DNA of 64,000 nt from JACJYM01 sp965230495 (GTDB lineage Bacteria > Bacteroidota > Bacteroidia > Chitinophagales > Saprospiraceae), in the NCBI GenBank assembly GCA_965230495.1, contig OZ246004.1, positions 2,170,001 through 2,234,000 on the forward strand, written 5' to 3'. Within the stretch, counting starts at the first letter, position 1. Every line of letters starts with the position of its first letter. The notes below the pieces were generated by a model that saw only the letters and a program-made list of their open reading frames with translations, was not told the origin of the DNA and made no database searches. A program made the position numbers and the translations under genes. Below are positions 32,943 to 42,389 of this stretch, in pieces.

Positions 32943-33668
32943 ATGAAGTATATAATAACAATTCTAATTACCTTTAATTCACTGCAAGCCATTGGACAAA
33001 TCTATGGATACAATAACTCAAGAAAACAAACATTTATCAGTTCAAGTAGTGCAACTCTAAGAATTCAACCTGACCAAGTTGTATTGAGTCTAGGTATTGA
33101 ATCTCGAGGAAAAGATCTCCTTACCACTAAAAATGAAAATCATAAAAAACTAAGTGCGTCTATCAAGTATTGTCAAGACAATGGAATACCAGACAAATAT
33201 ATTCAGACTGATTACATTCGTATTTACCCCAATTATCACACTAGTCATTCTATAAACATAGATTATTATAGTGTTTCGCAATCATTCTCAATTATCCTAG
33301 ATGATCTAGGTAAATATGAACAAATTTTAACTGATCTTTTAACTCTTGGAATAAACAAAGTTAACAATATCGAATTTAGAACTACTCAATTAAAAGAAAA
33401 CAGATACAAAGTAAGAAAGATGGCTATAGATGCAGCAAAGGAAAAAGCTAAATTCTTAGCGAGCGAAATAGGAATAGAATTAGGTGAAATTATCAATATT
33501 AGTGAATCCACTCAAAATCCGGTAAACTCATTTTCTCGTCACAACTACGCTAACATTTCCCAAAATGTTCTTCAATATGATTCGGGTGAAATAGAAGATT
33601 CAACTCTTGCTATTGGAATGTTGTCACTAAAGGCAAATGTTACTTTGACTTATGAAATAAAAGAATGA
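32943..33668 (+). CDS. SIMPL-domain (DUF541) periplasmic protein
   Basis: This 241-residue protein has a signal peptide (YIITILITFNSLQAIG) and a SIMPL/DUF541 domain: RKQTFISSSSATLRIQPDQVVLSLGIES (split SSSATLRIQPDQVVLSLGI), ENHKKLSASIKYCQDNGIP, and KVRKMAIDAAKEKAKFLASE (about 159-178). The domain ends with a long C-terminal strand. SIMPL proteins are periplasmic and often linked to oxidative stress or envelope functions; the mechanism is unclear. It is the first gene right of the integron and is likely part of the original chromosome. Confidence 0.85.
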   Translation: MKYIITILITFNSLQAIGQIYGYNNSRKQTFISSSSATLRIQPDQVVLSLGIESRGKDLLTTKNENHKKLSASIKYCQDNGIPDKYIQTDYIRIYPNYHTSHSINIDYYSVSQSFSIILDDLGKYEQILTDLLTLGINKVNNIEFRTTQLKENRYKVRKMAIDAAKEKAKFLASEIGIELGEIINISESTQNPVNSFSRHNYANISQNVLQYDSGEIEDSTLAIGMLSLKANVTLTYEIKE

Positions 33669-33840
33669 GATAATCTATTTGGAATGAACTTACTCATTCT
33701 CAAAAGGAATACTATAATTAATTTAAAAGTGACCTTGCTCTCCAATCTGAAGTTAAATTCATTAAAAAATGGTAATTACGCTAAGCGAAAACCATGATAA
33801 AAGAAGAGAAATTTCGTGAATCTTCTCCTAGTAAAAAAAG

Positions 33841-34491
33841 ATGGGAAGAGTAATAAAAACTCTGACATTGATTGCTTTAATTTTTGCAGTTAGTTGCAAA
33901 AATCAAAATAATAATGGCCTAAAAAATGGGACTTTCATGGACGACAGAGATGGAACAGAATATAGATGGATTGAAATGAAAGATGGAAAAATTTGGATGG
34001 CATCTAATTTGGAATACGGATATAAAAACTCAGAATGCTATGACGGAAAAGATGAAAATTGTAAAAAATTTGGTAGGCTTTATTTATGGTCTAGTATCCA
34101 TTCTGTTTGTCCAAATGGTTGGAGAGTGCCGACAGACAAGGAATGGTGGAACATGATTACGCAAAAAGACAAACCGTATAGAGATGGTGAAATGTATCCA
34201 ATGGGAAAAACAACATCAGATTTAAGATTGCAAGAGTTGACTAAGGACTCTATTGGTTTACAACTTAAATTCGGAGGAATGAAAGAACCTGATTATGGTT
34301 TCCTAAATATGGAAAATAGCATTGGATATTATTGGACCTCCTCTGAACATAATGAAGAATCAAAACTGGCTTGGTATTATGGAGTTGACAAAAATAATCG
34401 AACTGAGTTAAAGCAAGAAAATAAAATAGTACGCGTAGCAACATCAAAAGAAATGATGTTTTCTTGTCGATGCATAAAAATGGAAGAATAA
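33841..34491 (+). CDS. FISUMP-domain lipoprotein
   Basis: This 216-residue lipoprotein (lipobox FAVSC near residue 18) has the Fibrobacter succinogenes major paralogous domain: DGTEYRWIEMKDGKIWMASNL (split KIWMASNLEYG), GRLYLWSSIHSVCPNGWRVPT (about 80-100) and a late YYWTSSEHNEES. These fix a C-type-lectin-like surface domain common in Bacteroidetes and Fibrobacteres. Its ligand is unknown. It is preceded by 170 bp without features. Confidence 0.88.
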   Translation: MGRVIKTLTLIALIFAVSCKNQNNNGLKNGTFMDDRDGTEYRWIEMKDGKIWMASNLEYGYKNSECYDGKDENCKKFGRLYLWSSIHSVCPNGWRVPTDKEWWNMITQKDKPYRDGEMYPMGKTTSDLRLQELTKDSIGLQLKFGGMKEPDYGFLNMENSIGYYWTSSEHNEESKLAWYYGVDKNNRTELKQENKIVRVATSKEMMFSCRCIKMEE

Positions 34492-34618
34492 ACACCGTCT
34501 AGAATAAAGTGTATTTCATTTTTACCGATCTAAGCCAGATTCCAAGTATTCTCTCAATCTCAATGAAATTAAAAAATGAAAAGAATCAGTAACTTCAATC
34601 CTAATTCAACATATTCCA

Positions 34619-36274
34619 ATGAAGTTAACAACAACATACTTATTTCTTTTCGTATTCGCAATCTTATTTAGTTGTTCTCCAAATGATCGGAAAAAACCTC
34701 TTAATGAGTCTACTAAAACCACTCTGGGAAAACTAGATCATGGATTTTCGCTTAGCCCTTTAGTGCAAGAAAAATTTGACGAAGGCCTATTGTTACTTCA
34801 CAATTTTGAATATGATGATGCTTTAATTGCGTTTGAAGAAGCAACTGCTCTTGATAGCACAGAGATATTAACACAATGGGGTCAAGCCATGTCTCATTAT
34901 AAGGCATTATGGAAATTACAAAATACGGATAATGGAAAAGCAATATTAACCCGGATAGGAAATTCTAAAGAAAAACGATTGGCTTCAATAAAAGATCCAA
35001 TCAAAAAGGAGCTGTGGGAACTTATAGAAATAATGTATGGAGAGGGTGAGTTTAAAAGTAGGAATATCATGATTAGAGACCATTTGGCTTCTTTACATGA
35101 GCAATATCCCAACCATCAAGAGATTGCCGCATTTTATGCACTGTCTCTTATTTGGTCAACAGAAAAATATGGAGATGGAAGTGAGGATTTAAAACTGGCA
35201 GCATCCATTGCTGATGAAATACTCAAAGTAAATCCTTTGCACCCGGGTGCCTTACACTACAAAATACATGCATTAGATGGTCCTTTAACGGCCAAGGATG
35301 CATTGGATGCAGCTGATGCCTACGCTAAGGTTGCTCCTGATGCAGCACACGCTTTACATATGCCCTCACATATCTATTTAGCATTAGGAAAGTGGGATGG
35401 AGTAGTAAGCTCGAATCAAAAATCATATGATGCCAGTGTTAAGCGAATGATAAAAAAGGAATTGAATGATGGTGCTAGAGGTTATCATTCTTTGGCCTGG
35501 TTGCATTATGGATTATTACAACAAGGACGATACGGTGAGGCCGAAAAGATTTTGAATGATATGATTTCTCTAGTTCCAAAAGACCCGACAAAAGGAGCAA
35601 GAGGTTACTTACTAGGTATGCAAAGCAGACAATTAGCAGAAAGCGGAAAAGTGAATACAGAGACTTCTTTTGATTTGGACGTTAAAGTGGATGATATAGG
35701 AATTATACCTAAATCTGTCCGTAGTCTGTTAAGATCGCAAGTCGCTTTTCAAAATAGGGACATCAATACCATCAATAATGAAATAGAATGGCTTTCCAAC
35801 AACATTTATTTGGCTTCACTTGATATTAAAGACTCTGGAGCTGCAATGTGTGCAGCTGGAAACAGTAGATATGCACCAACTGAAAATTCTATAAAAATTG
35901 CACAGGTCAACTTAGCACATATAGAGGGATTGAAAGCACTATTAGAAGAAGATCAAAACTTATTTGAAACTAAAATGAAAGAGGCCGTAGAGCTCGAAGA
36001 GCTGACCAATTTCCCTACCGGGCCACCTTCAATTACAAAGCCATCCTATGAGCAATATGGTGAATGGTTAATTCAGCAAGGTCGACATAAAGAAGCAATA
36101 GAACAGTTTGATAAGGCTCTGACACGAATGCCACGAAAATCAAAATCGCTATTAGGAAAATTTATAGCCCTAAAAACGATGAATCAATTAAACACTCATA
36201 AACAAATTCAAGAAGAACTTCAAACCATATATGCACAAGCGGATGATGAAATAAAGAGGTTCATAGCAGAATAA
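34619..36274 (+). CDS. TPR-repeat lipoprotein
   Basis: This 551-residue lipoprotein (lipobox ILFSC, Cys20) is built of tetratricopeptide repeats, for example FDEGLLLLHNFEYDDALIAFEEA (split NFEYDDALIAFEEATAL, about 72-88), AHALHMPSHIYLALGKWDGVV, and EWLIQQGRHKEAIEQFDKAL near 480. The histidine-rich HALHMPSHIY segment recurs in uncharacterised TPR proteins. It is inferred to be an outer-membrane-tethered scaffold facing the periplasm. No enzyme motif. Confidence 0.85.
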   Translation: MKLTTTYLFLFVFAILFSCSPNDRKKPLNESTKTTLGKLDHGFSLSPLVQEKFDEGLLLLHNFEYDDALIAFEEATALDSTEILTQWGQAMSHYKALWKLQNTDNGKAILTRIGNSKEKRLASIKDPIKKELWELIEIMYGEGEFKSRNIMIRDHLASLHEQYPNHQEIAAFYALSLIWSTEKYGDGSEDLKLAASIADEILKVNPLHPGALHYKIHALDGPLTAKDALDAADAYAKVAPDAAHALHMPSHIYLALGKWDGVVSSNQKSYDASVKRMIKKELNDGARGYHSLAWLHYGLLQQGRYGEAEKILNDMISLVPKDPTKGARGYLLGMQSRQLAESGKVNTETSFDLDVKVDDIGIIPKSVRSLLRSQVAFQNRDINTINNEIEWLSNNIYLASLDIKDSGAAMCAAGNSRYAPTENSIKIAQVNLAHIEGLKALLEEDQNLFETKMKEAVELEELTNFPTGPPSITKPSYEQYGEWLIQQGRHKEAIEQFDKALTRMPRKSKSLLGKFIALKTMNQLNTHKQIQEELQTIYAQADDEIKRFIAE

Positions 36275-36379
36275 AAGACTAGCGAATCAATATCTATCCA
36301 TCTGTGGTAAAGAAAAGGTGTTAATAATATTGCTCAATCTAAAAAATGAAATTATTCATCATGACAAAGAATTAAATGA

Positions 36380-36829
36380 ATGGTAGAAGTCGTAAGAAAT
36401 ATCGAAAATTTGATAAATCAAATATCAAAGTATATTGACAAGTCCTCAGAGGAAGAAATGTCTAGAAAGCGAAGTCCTAAAAAGTGGTCTAAAAAAGAAA
36501 TACTAGGCCATCTCGTAGATTCAGGAATTAATAATCTCCAAAGATTTACAGAAATTCAGTTTGAAGAAAAACCATATCAATTAAAGTCTTACAACCAAGA
36601 TGAATTAGTGCTGGCCAACAAATACCAAAACTCGAAGGCAGATGAAATATTGAACTTATTAGTAGCTCTGAATCATCGAATAGTCAATATTATCAAACAA
36701 CAAACGCAGGAAACACTTAATTACCCAATTACAGCAGGTAATACCGACTCTTTTAATCTAAAGTTCTTAATTCAAGATTATGTTAGACACTTGGAACATC
36801 ACATAAAACAAATAACTGAACAAAACTAA
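36380..36829 (+). CDS. DinB-like four-helix protein
   Basis: This 149-residue protein fits the DinB/YfiT four-helix metalloenzyme family: RSPKKWSKKEILGHLVDSGINN (split KWSKKEILGHLVDSG, about 33-47) with the first His, a middle helix LLVALNHRIVNII, and DYVRHLEHHIKQI (about 132-144) with the last His ligands. Family members include thiol S-transferases; this substrate is unknown. It lies 11 bp before the VOC gene and probably shares its transcript. Confidence 0.87.
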   Translation: MVEVVRNIENLINQISKYIDKSSEEEMSRKRSPKKWSKKEILGHLVDSGINNLQRFTEIQFEEKPYQLKSYNQDELVLANKYQNSKADEILNLLVALNHRIVNIIKQQTQETLNYPITAGNTDSFNLKFLIQDYVRHLEHHIKQITEQN

Positions 36830-36840
36830 GTGAAATAATA

Positions 36841-37239
36841 ATGAGATACGGATACACTATAATTTATGTCGAGGATGTAAAAGAAACTATTAACTTCTAC
36901 CAAAAAGCGTTTAGATTTCAATTAAAATTTCTAACACCTGAAAATGATTACGGCGAGTTGAATTCTGGAGAAACAACCATCTCTTTTGCTTCCATAGAAC
37001 TGGGGAACTCAAATTTTAAAAAAGGATTCAAAAAAACAAGCTTGTTAGAAAAACCGTTCGGTGTCGAACTGGCATTTATAACGAAAAACATTGAAGTCGA
37101 CTTTAAGAAAGCCATAGAGATGGGAGCAGTAGAACTTGAGCCTTTAACTCAAAAACCTTGGGGGCAGAAAGTGGGTTACTTAAGAGACAACAACGGTTTT
37201 TTGATTGAGATATGCACTCCAATTAGAATAGATAAATAA
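36841..37239 (+). CDS. VOC-family (glyoxalase-like) protein
   Basis: This 132-residue single VOC domain has YTIIYVEDVKETINFYQKAF at the N-terminus (VEDVKETINFYQ) and ends KPWGQKVGYLRDNNGFLIEICTP, the usual paired beta-alpha-beta-beta-beta signature with a C-terminal Glu metal ligand. Such proteins include dioxygenases, resistance proteins and binding proteins; I cannot choose among them. It follows the DinB-like gene by 11 bp. Confidence 0.87.
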   Translation: MRYGYTIIYVEDVKETINFYQKAFRFQLKFLTPENDYGELNSGETTISFASIELGNSNFKKGFKKTSLLEKPFGVELAFITKNIEVDFKKAIEMGAVELEPLTQKPWGQKVGYLRDNNGFLIEICTPIRIDK

Positions 37240-37338
37240 TAGAAATAATAATTTACAATATATCTCATGTCCTTGTTGTTAATTGTTCATGAACAGTTAG
37301 ATCTCACTATTAATATACTTCTATAAAAGATAAGTAAC

Positions 37339-37716
37339 ATGAAAGATTATATAGATGGTTTTGTTTTTCCCATTCCCAAGATTTATTTAGAGGAATATAA
37401 AAAGATAGCTGAAAAAGTGGCCGAAATTTGGAAAGAGTATGGTGCCATTGCATATTTCGAATTCCTTGGCGACGATTTGTTTCTGGCCGGTACGAAATCC
37501 TTTGCTGCAACCGTAAATGCAAAAGACGATGAGGAAATTATTTTTGGTTGGGTAGTCTTTCCTTCTAAGGAGGTAAGAGATTCGGCCAACCAAAAAGTAC
37601 CTACTGACCCGAGAATGACAAAACTAGTTGCTCCTTTGACTGATCCTAAGAAACTTATATTCGATGCTGGCAGAATGGTTTATGGAGGATTTCAATCACT
37701 TATACAAGTCCAATAA
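37339..37716 (+). CDS. DUF1428 family protein
   Basis: This 125-residue protein begins MKDYIDGFVFPIPK, has WKEYGAIAYFEFLGDDL (about 31-47), then EEIIFGWVVFPSKEVRDSANQKV and the ending FDAGRMVYGGFQSLI. This is the DUF1428 (YbaA-like) dimeric alpha-beta barrel pattern. The function is unknown; conserved R-M-x-x-G-G-F is characteristic. It lies 22 bp upstream of the Crp-like gene. Confidence 0.88.
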   Translation: MKDYIDGFVFPIPKIYLEEYKKIAEKVAEIWKEYGAIAYFEFLGDDLFLAGTKSFAATVNAKDDEEIIFGWVVFPSKEVRDSANQKVPTDPRMTKLVAPLTDPKKLIFDAGRMVYGGFQSLIQVQ

Positions 37717-37738
37717 AAAAAGCTAACGAAAGAAAAAT

Positions 37739-38314
37739 TTGAAAAATAAAGAAAAGATTACCTCTTTTTTTGAAACCGATTTTCCTCTCAATAAGGAGGG
37801 AGTAAATGAATTGATTTCTTCATTCAAAATAAAAGAGTATGCTAAAAACACCTTTTTATTACAAGAAGCCGATTTTGAAACTAAACTTAGGTTTATAAAC
37901 CAAGGAACTATCAGAGAATTCTATAAATCAGAAAAAAAAGAAATCAATATTAACTTTTTTACGACTCCTCAATTCATTACAGATTTTTCCTCTTTCATCC
38001 AGCACTCACGTACCAATAAAAATCAAGAGACCTTATCAAAGGTCCAAATTCTTGAATTAGGAAGGGAGAAATTTGCTCAATTGCTTGAAAAATATAGTTG
38101 TGGAAAGTCATTCATTGATCAAACTTTCCAAAACATACTTAAACACAAAGAAGTGTTTGAATACAACAGAATGACAAAGGAACCCGAGATACTTTATAAT
38201 GAACTCCGTATCTACAAACCGGACTGGTTACAAGAAATACCCCAATATCATATTGCCTCTTATTTGGGTATAACTCCAGAAACCCTAAGTAGGATAAGAA
38301 AAAAGCTTTCTTGA
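37739..38314 (+). CDS. Crp/Fnr-type transcriptional regulator
   Basis: This 191-residue protein starts at TTG (37739). It has a cyclic-nucleotide-binding-like beta barrel (about 15-115, with KNTFLLQEADFETKLRFINQG and a degenerate phosphate loop) and a C-terminal helix-turn-helix (QYHIASYLGITPETLSRIRKKL, about 167-188). Similar Bacteroidetes Crp-like proteins do not bind cAMP in a known way. The 22-bp gap after DUF1428 suggests cotranscription. Confidence 0.88.
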   Translation: MKNKEKITSFFETDFPLNKEGVNELISSFKIKEYAKNTFLLQEADFETKLRFINQGTIREFYKSEKKEININFFTTPQFITDFSSFIQHSRTNKNQETLSKVQILELGREKFAQLLEKYSCGKSFIDQTFQNILKHKEVFEYNRMTKEPEILYNELRIYKPDWLQEIPQYHIASYLGITPETLSRIRKKLS

Positions 38315-38372
38315 TTTGAATCAATGGAATTGGATTAAAAACTGAATTTCTTTGTATCCATAAAAAATTTAT

Positions 38373-39140
38373 ATGAAAGTTCAACATTTTAGAAATGCAA
38401 CGATGGTTATTGAAGCCGAAGATAAAGTCATTTTAGTAGATCCAATGATTGGTCCGATGGGAACAATGCCACCATTTTCTTTTTTAAGGGCCAAACCGAA
38501 AAAAAATCCAATTGTATCTCTACCCACAAACTGTAGTTCTACATTAGAAAGGGTTACGGATTGTCTTATTACCCATAGACATCCTGATCATCTTGACAAG
38601 GAAGCGGAAAAGTATTTGGTCCAAAAAAGAATTCCAATTACATGTAGCATTCTCGACGAAAAGGCTCTTAGAAAAAAAGGATTGAATGTAGTTAGAACCG
38701 TAGAATATTGGAAAAAAATAAACTTTTTAGGTGGAAAAATAGAAGGTATTCCAGCTCGGCATGGTTACGGTTTTGTTGCGAAACCAACAGGTAATGTGAT
38801 GGGGTTTTATATTGAACTACCTGATCAGCCCTCCATATATTTGAGCTCAGACACCATTTATACGGATGACGTACACATGGTCCTTAAAGAATATAAACCC
38901 GCGATTAGTGTAGTGGCCACAGGAACAGCTCAATTTGATATTTTTAGACCTTTATTAATGACCTTAGATGATGTGATGAAATTTGTAAAAAACGCTCCCG
39001 GAAAAGTTATTGCGAATCATATGGAAGCTGTCAATCATTGCTCCACTACAAGAAAAAATCTAAAAGATAGATTAAATGTCGAAGGACTGATTGAAAAGGT
39101 ATATATTCCGGAAGATGGCGATTGGATTGAATTAAAATAA
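38373..39140 (+). CDS. MBL-fold metallo-hydrolase
   Basis: This 255-residue protein has the metallo-beta-lactamase fold: FRNATMVIEAEDKVILVDPMIG (split KVILVDPMIGPMG), the metal motif CLITHRHPDHLDKEAEKY (about 64-81, HxHxDH with Arg between), GIPARHGYG and SSDTIYTDD with the bridging Asp. It resembles UlaG-like or uncharacterised MBL proteins of Bacteroidetes. The reaction is unknown. It is plus-strand, between the Crp-like regulator and the PaiB-like gene. Confidence 0.87.
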   Translation: MKVQHFRNATMVIEAEDKVILVDPMIGPMGTMPPFSFLRAKPKKNPIVSLPTNCSSTLERVTDCLITHRHPDHLDKEAEKYLVQKRIPITCSILDEKALRKKGLNVVRTVEYWKKINFLGGKIEGIPARHGYGFVAKPTGNVMGFYIELPDQPSIYLSSDTIYTDDVHMVLKEYKPAISVVATGTAQFDIFRPLLMTLDDVMKFVKNAPGKVIANHMEAVNHCSTTRKNLKDRLNVEGLIEKVYIPEDGDWIELK

Positions 39141-39187
39141 AAGAACACCATATACTACCATGTCGATAAATTCTTATATTCGAATCA

Positions 39188-39829
39188 ATGTACAGTCTTC
39201 CATATTATAAAGAACGAGACCCACAGGAAGTCAGGAAACTTATGGAACAATATCCATTTGTTTTTTTATCCGGATGTGATTCTAGTAATAGACCTGTAGC
39301 TACTCAAGTACCGGTTTTGATCGAAGATAAAGAAGGAACGATAGTGCTGAAAGGGCATTTGATGAAAAATACTGATCATCACAAGGCCTTTTTACACAAT
39401 CAGGAAGTATTGGCAATATTTACAGGTAAAAGCACCTATGTCAGTGGAACCTGGTATTGCAACCCTAATACCGCTTCTACGTGGAACTATATGAGTGTGC
39501 ATGTTCGAGGAACAATAAAATTTCTGGATGACGGAGCACTTGTGGATGTACTTAGAAAAACATCGCTTTATTTCGAAAATCAAAATGAACAATCTCCTAC
39601 AGCTTATGATAATTTACCCGAAGAATTCAAACAAAAGGCCGTCAAGGCTATCGTTGCCTTCGAAATTCAACCTGCAGAAATAGATACTGTATTCAAATTA
39701 AGTCAAGATAGAGATGCCCAAAGCTATAGGAACATCATAAATAAACTAATGGAGAAAAATGAAGATGCTCGTATTATAGCCGCTGAAATGGAAAAAAGAG
39801 AAAAAGATCTATTCCCTGATAAGTTATAA
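39188..39829 (+). CDS. PaiB-like FMN-binding protein
   Basis: This 213-residue protein begins MYSLPYYKERDPQEVRKLM, as PaiB-family proteins do, followed by YPFVFLSG, AFLHNQEVLAIFTG and ASTWNYMSVHVRGTIKFL (about 95-112). The split-barrel FMN-binding fold is inferred. PaiB is named as a negative regulator of sporulation and protease genes in Bacillus; here the role is unknown. It is 1 bp before the next gene, so they form an operon. Confidence 0.88.
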   Translation: MYSLPYYKERDPQEVRKLMEQYPFVFLSGCDSSNRPVATQVPVLIEDKEGTIVLKGHLMKNTDHHKAFLHNQEVLAIFTGKSTYVSGTWYCNPNTASTWNYMSVHVRGTIKFLDDGALVDVLRKTSLYFENQNEQSPTAYDNLPEEFKQKAVKAIVAFEIQPAEIDTVFKLSQDRDAQSYRNIINKLMEKNEDARIIAAEMEKREKDLFPDKL

Positions 39830-39830
39830 T

Positions 39831-40385
39831 ATGAAGAAAGAGATTATTATCATTTCCGATTTATGGGGTGCTAAGAAATCTGATTGGGTAAGTCTGTTGA
39901 GCAATTTACTATCACCCTATTATGATATTACATTTTATGACTCTTGTATGCTGGATGAAGTTAATATCAATCCCTATGAGGAAAGACATATTCATGGCCA
40001 ATTTGTAAAATATGGCATTAAAAAAGCTTGTGAAAACTTGCTAATCAAAGAGACTAGACCTAAAATATATATTGGTTGTAGTGTAGGAGGAGTTATTGCT
40101 TGGAAAGCGGCTTTACTAGGGCTACCCATCGAGAAATTAATCACCATATCTTCTTCTAGATTAAGAAAAGAAAAGAAAAAACCCTCCTGCCCTATCCGAA
40201 TGTACTTTGGAGTTACGGATCCATATATTCCTAATATGGAATGGATAAACTCAATCGGAAAAGATCACGTTCAAATTCTTTCGGGAGATCACAACATCTA
40301 TAAAGAAAGCAATACTATTACCCAAATAGTGGACGAACTCACATATCTAAAAGGGCTAAACCTAAGTCAAAATAAAAATTCTTAA
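39831..40385 (+). CDS. Alpha/beta-hydrolase-like protein
   Basis: This 184-residue protein has a short alpha/beta-hydrolase core: EIIIISDLWGAKKSDW at the N-terminus, IYIGCSVGGVIAWKAALLG (about 81-99) where the nucleophile elbow G-C-S-V-G-G has Ser, then PIRMYFGVTDPYIPNMEW (about 121-138) with an acidic residue, and SGDHNIYKES with the His. All three triad positions are present, so it may be an active esterase or thioesterase. It starts right after the PaiB-like stop codon. Confidence 0.75.
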   Translation: MKKEIIIISDLWGAKKSDWVSLLSNLLSPYYDITFYDSCMLDEVNINPYEERHIHGQFVKYGIKKACENLLIKETRPKIYIGCSVGGVIAWKAALLGLPIEKLITISSSRLRKEKKKPSCPIRMYFGVTDPYIPNMEWINSIGKDHVQILSGDHNIYKESNTITQIVDELTYLKGLNLSQNKNS

Positions 40386-40398
40386 AACCAAACTCTAC

Positions 40399-40863
40399 TC
40401 AAAATAGTGGAATTACTGTCGAATGTTTGATCTCATCTAATACGAAAGTGCTTTTTATCTGCGAAACATAGGGAAGTGTAGCCAATTTGCCCGTTGAAAA
40501 TTGATGATACGCCTTCAAATCCTTGACCATCACTTTTAATAAAAAGTCATTAGCTCCTCCCATCAAATAACACTCTATTACTTCAGGAATATTTTGGATA
40601 GCTTTTTTGAACGAATCAATCTCTTCTAATTTTTGGCTTTCCAACGTAACAGAACAAAATACCACCATTAGATTTTCGATCTTAGTAGCATCAACTACAG
40701 CTACATATTTTTTGATTATCCCTTCTCTCAAATATCTTTTCATTCTCTCATAAATAGGCGTTTTTGTCAAGTTGAGTTTATGTGCTAGCTCTTTCACATT
40801 GGTATTTGAGTCTTCTTGAAGCAACGCTAGAAGACTCTTATCTATTATATCTAATTTCAACAT
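40399..40863 (-). CDS. Lrp/AsnC-family regulator
   Basis: I place the start at ATG 40863, giving 154 residues; the frame is open further upstream but that part is hydrophobic and unlike the family. The N-terminal winged helix is LDIIDKSLLALLQEDSNTNVKELA (split KSLLALLQEDSN) and TKTPIYERMKRYLREGIIKKY. The RAM-type ligand domain follows (ECYLMGGANDFLLKVMV). Lrp-like MdeR regulates methionine gamma-lyase in Pseudomonas. Here the divergent neighbour is an enzyme of that class, so it probably controls it, perhaps in response to methionine. Confidence 0.9.
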   Translation of the reverse strand: MLKLDIIDKSLLALLQEDSNTNVKELAHKLNLTKTPIYERMKRYLREGIIKKYVAVVDATKIENLMVVFCSVTLESQKLEEIDSFKKAIQNIPEVIECYLMGGANDFLLKVMVKDLKAYHQFSTGKLATLPYVSQIKSTFVLDEIKHSTVIPLF

Positions 40864-40951
40864 AGGAATTTTTCCTTTAAAGCTAGTATCAAAACAATTT
40901 ATTAGGATAAAATTACAAATAATATATGTAATACAGGAATTATTACTAATA

Positions 40952-40966
40952 CTTTGCATATCAAAG
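40952..40966. promoter_or_regulatory. Candidate Lrp-like operator between divergent genes
   Basis: CTTTG and CAAAG flank a 5-nt spacer (CATAT), a perfect inverted repeat 89 bp from the regulator start and about 60 bp from the lyase start. A TAATTTTG box (40987-40994) that fits a -7 element for the lyase lies 20 bp downstream, and no -33 TTG is present, as expected if an activator is needed. Confidence 0.45.
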
Positions 40967-41024
40967 CATTTTATTCCCAATTACATTAATTTTGTTTTAT
41001 CAACTCATACTAAAACTAAAAACG

Positions 41025-42293
41025 ATGCACTCAAAGGCTCACCCGGAAAGTTTAATGATGACCTACGGATATAAACCAGAATTGTCCGAGGGATCAGTCA
41101 AACCCCCCATATTTCAAACATCTACATTCATCTTTAAAACGGCCGAAGAAGGGAAGGCTTTTTTTGAAATTGCCTATGGACTGAGGGAACAAAATAAAAA
41201 CGAAGAATTAGGCCTTATCTACAGTAGAATAAATAATCCTAATCTCGAAATTCTGGAAGACAGGTTATGTTTATGGGATAGAGCAGAAAAATGTGCCGTT
41301 TTCGAAAGCGGAATGTCAGCCATCAGCACAGTTCTTCTTGAGTTCCTAAAACCAGGTGACCTTCTTTTATATAGCATGCCCGTATATGGCGGAACCGATC
41401 ATTTCATAAATCATTTCCTTAATTCATTAGGCATTCGCTCTATTGGATTCCGACCTGACCAAAGCAAAGAAGAAATTATCGAATTAGTAGAGCAAACAGG
41501 ACTTGCAGACAAACTCTCTCTCATTTATATCGAAACTCCAGCTAACCCAACGAACGACCTGATAGATATCAGAATGTGTAAAGCCATATCTACACATTTC
41601 AGTACAAAAGAAAAACCTATTTATTTGGCTACTGACAATACTTATATGGGACCATTATGGTCTCACCCTCTTCAATTAGGTGCTGATCTCGTATTGTACT
41701 CAGCGACTAAATATATTGGTGGACATAGCGACCTTATAGCAGGAGCAGTATTAGGTAATACTGATGTTATAAATAGGGTAAAGACCTTGCGTACTTTCCT
41801 AGGAAATATGGCGAGTCCAAATACCTGCTGGCTTCTTCTAAGGAGCTTAGAAACCCTTAAAGTTAGAATGGAGCAACAGGCCAAAAATGCCCAAAAGATT
41901 GTTTCGTTTTTAATGAATCATCCCAACGTATCTAGGGTTCATTATCTGGGATGTCTAGACGAAACATCCAGAAGCTATGAAGTCTATAAACGTCAGTACT
42001 CATCTCCGGGAGCGATGATAGCTTTTGAAGTCAAAGGCAAAGAAAAAGAAGCTTTTCAATTTCTTAACCATTTAAAGCTTATCAAGCTAGCAGTAAGTTT
42101 AGGGAGTACCGAAAGCTTGATTCAACATCCCGCCACTATGACACATGTAGGGCTTTGTCCGGAACTTAAAGCTAAAATTGGAATAACAGAGGGGCTTATT
42201 AGATTATCTGTAGGAGTAGAAAATTATGAAGACCTCATCACAGACATAGAGTTTGCCCTTAATAAAATAAAGGTGGAAGAGATGGCTATGTAA
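41025..42293 (+). CDS. PLP-dependent methionine gamma-lyase / cystathionine synthase-type enzyme
   Basis: From ATG 41025 (the frame is open from 40992) this is a 422-residue Cys/Met-metabolism enzyme. GLIYSRINNPNLEILEDRL, MPVYGGTDHF, YIETPANPTNDL, the PLP-cofactor region LATDNTYMGP, and the Schiff-base lysine K229 in SATKYIGGHSDLIAGAV are all present. Closing segments VSLGSTESLIQHPATMTH and LIRLSVGVENYEDLI are typical. The family covers methionine gamma-lyase and cystathionine gamma-synthase; the divergent Lrp-like gene favours gamma-lyase, which yields methanethiol, ammonia and 2-oxobutanoate. Confidence 0.9.
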   Translation: MHSKAHPESLMMTYGYKPELSEGSVKPPIFQTSTFIFKTAEEGKAFFEIAYGLREQNKNEELGLIYSRINNPNLEILEDRLCLWDRAEKCAVFESGMSAISTVLLEFLKPGDLLLYSMPVYGGTDHFINHFLNSLGIRSIGFRPDQSKEEIIELVEQTGLADKLSLIYIETPANPTNDLIDIRMCKAISTHFSTKEKPIYLATDNTYMGPLWSHPLQLGADLVLYSATKYIGGHSDLIAGAVLGNTDVINRVKTLRTFLGNMASPNTCWLLLRSLETLKVRMEQQAKNAQKIVSFLMNHPNVSRVHYLGCLDETSRSYEVYKRQYSSPGAMIAFEVKGKEKEAFQFLNHLKLIKLAVSLGSTESLIQHPATMTHVGLCPELKAKIGITEGLIRLSVGVENYEDLITDIEFALNKIKVEEMAM

Positions 42294-42389
42294 ATTGCTT
42301 ATTCGTAATTTTCTCTTCACTTAATATACTTCTTGTTCAAAATGATTATTTTTCTGCTGGTGAATTTTCCCACAGTAGAAAAATTAATT

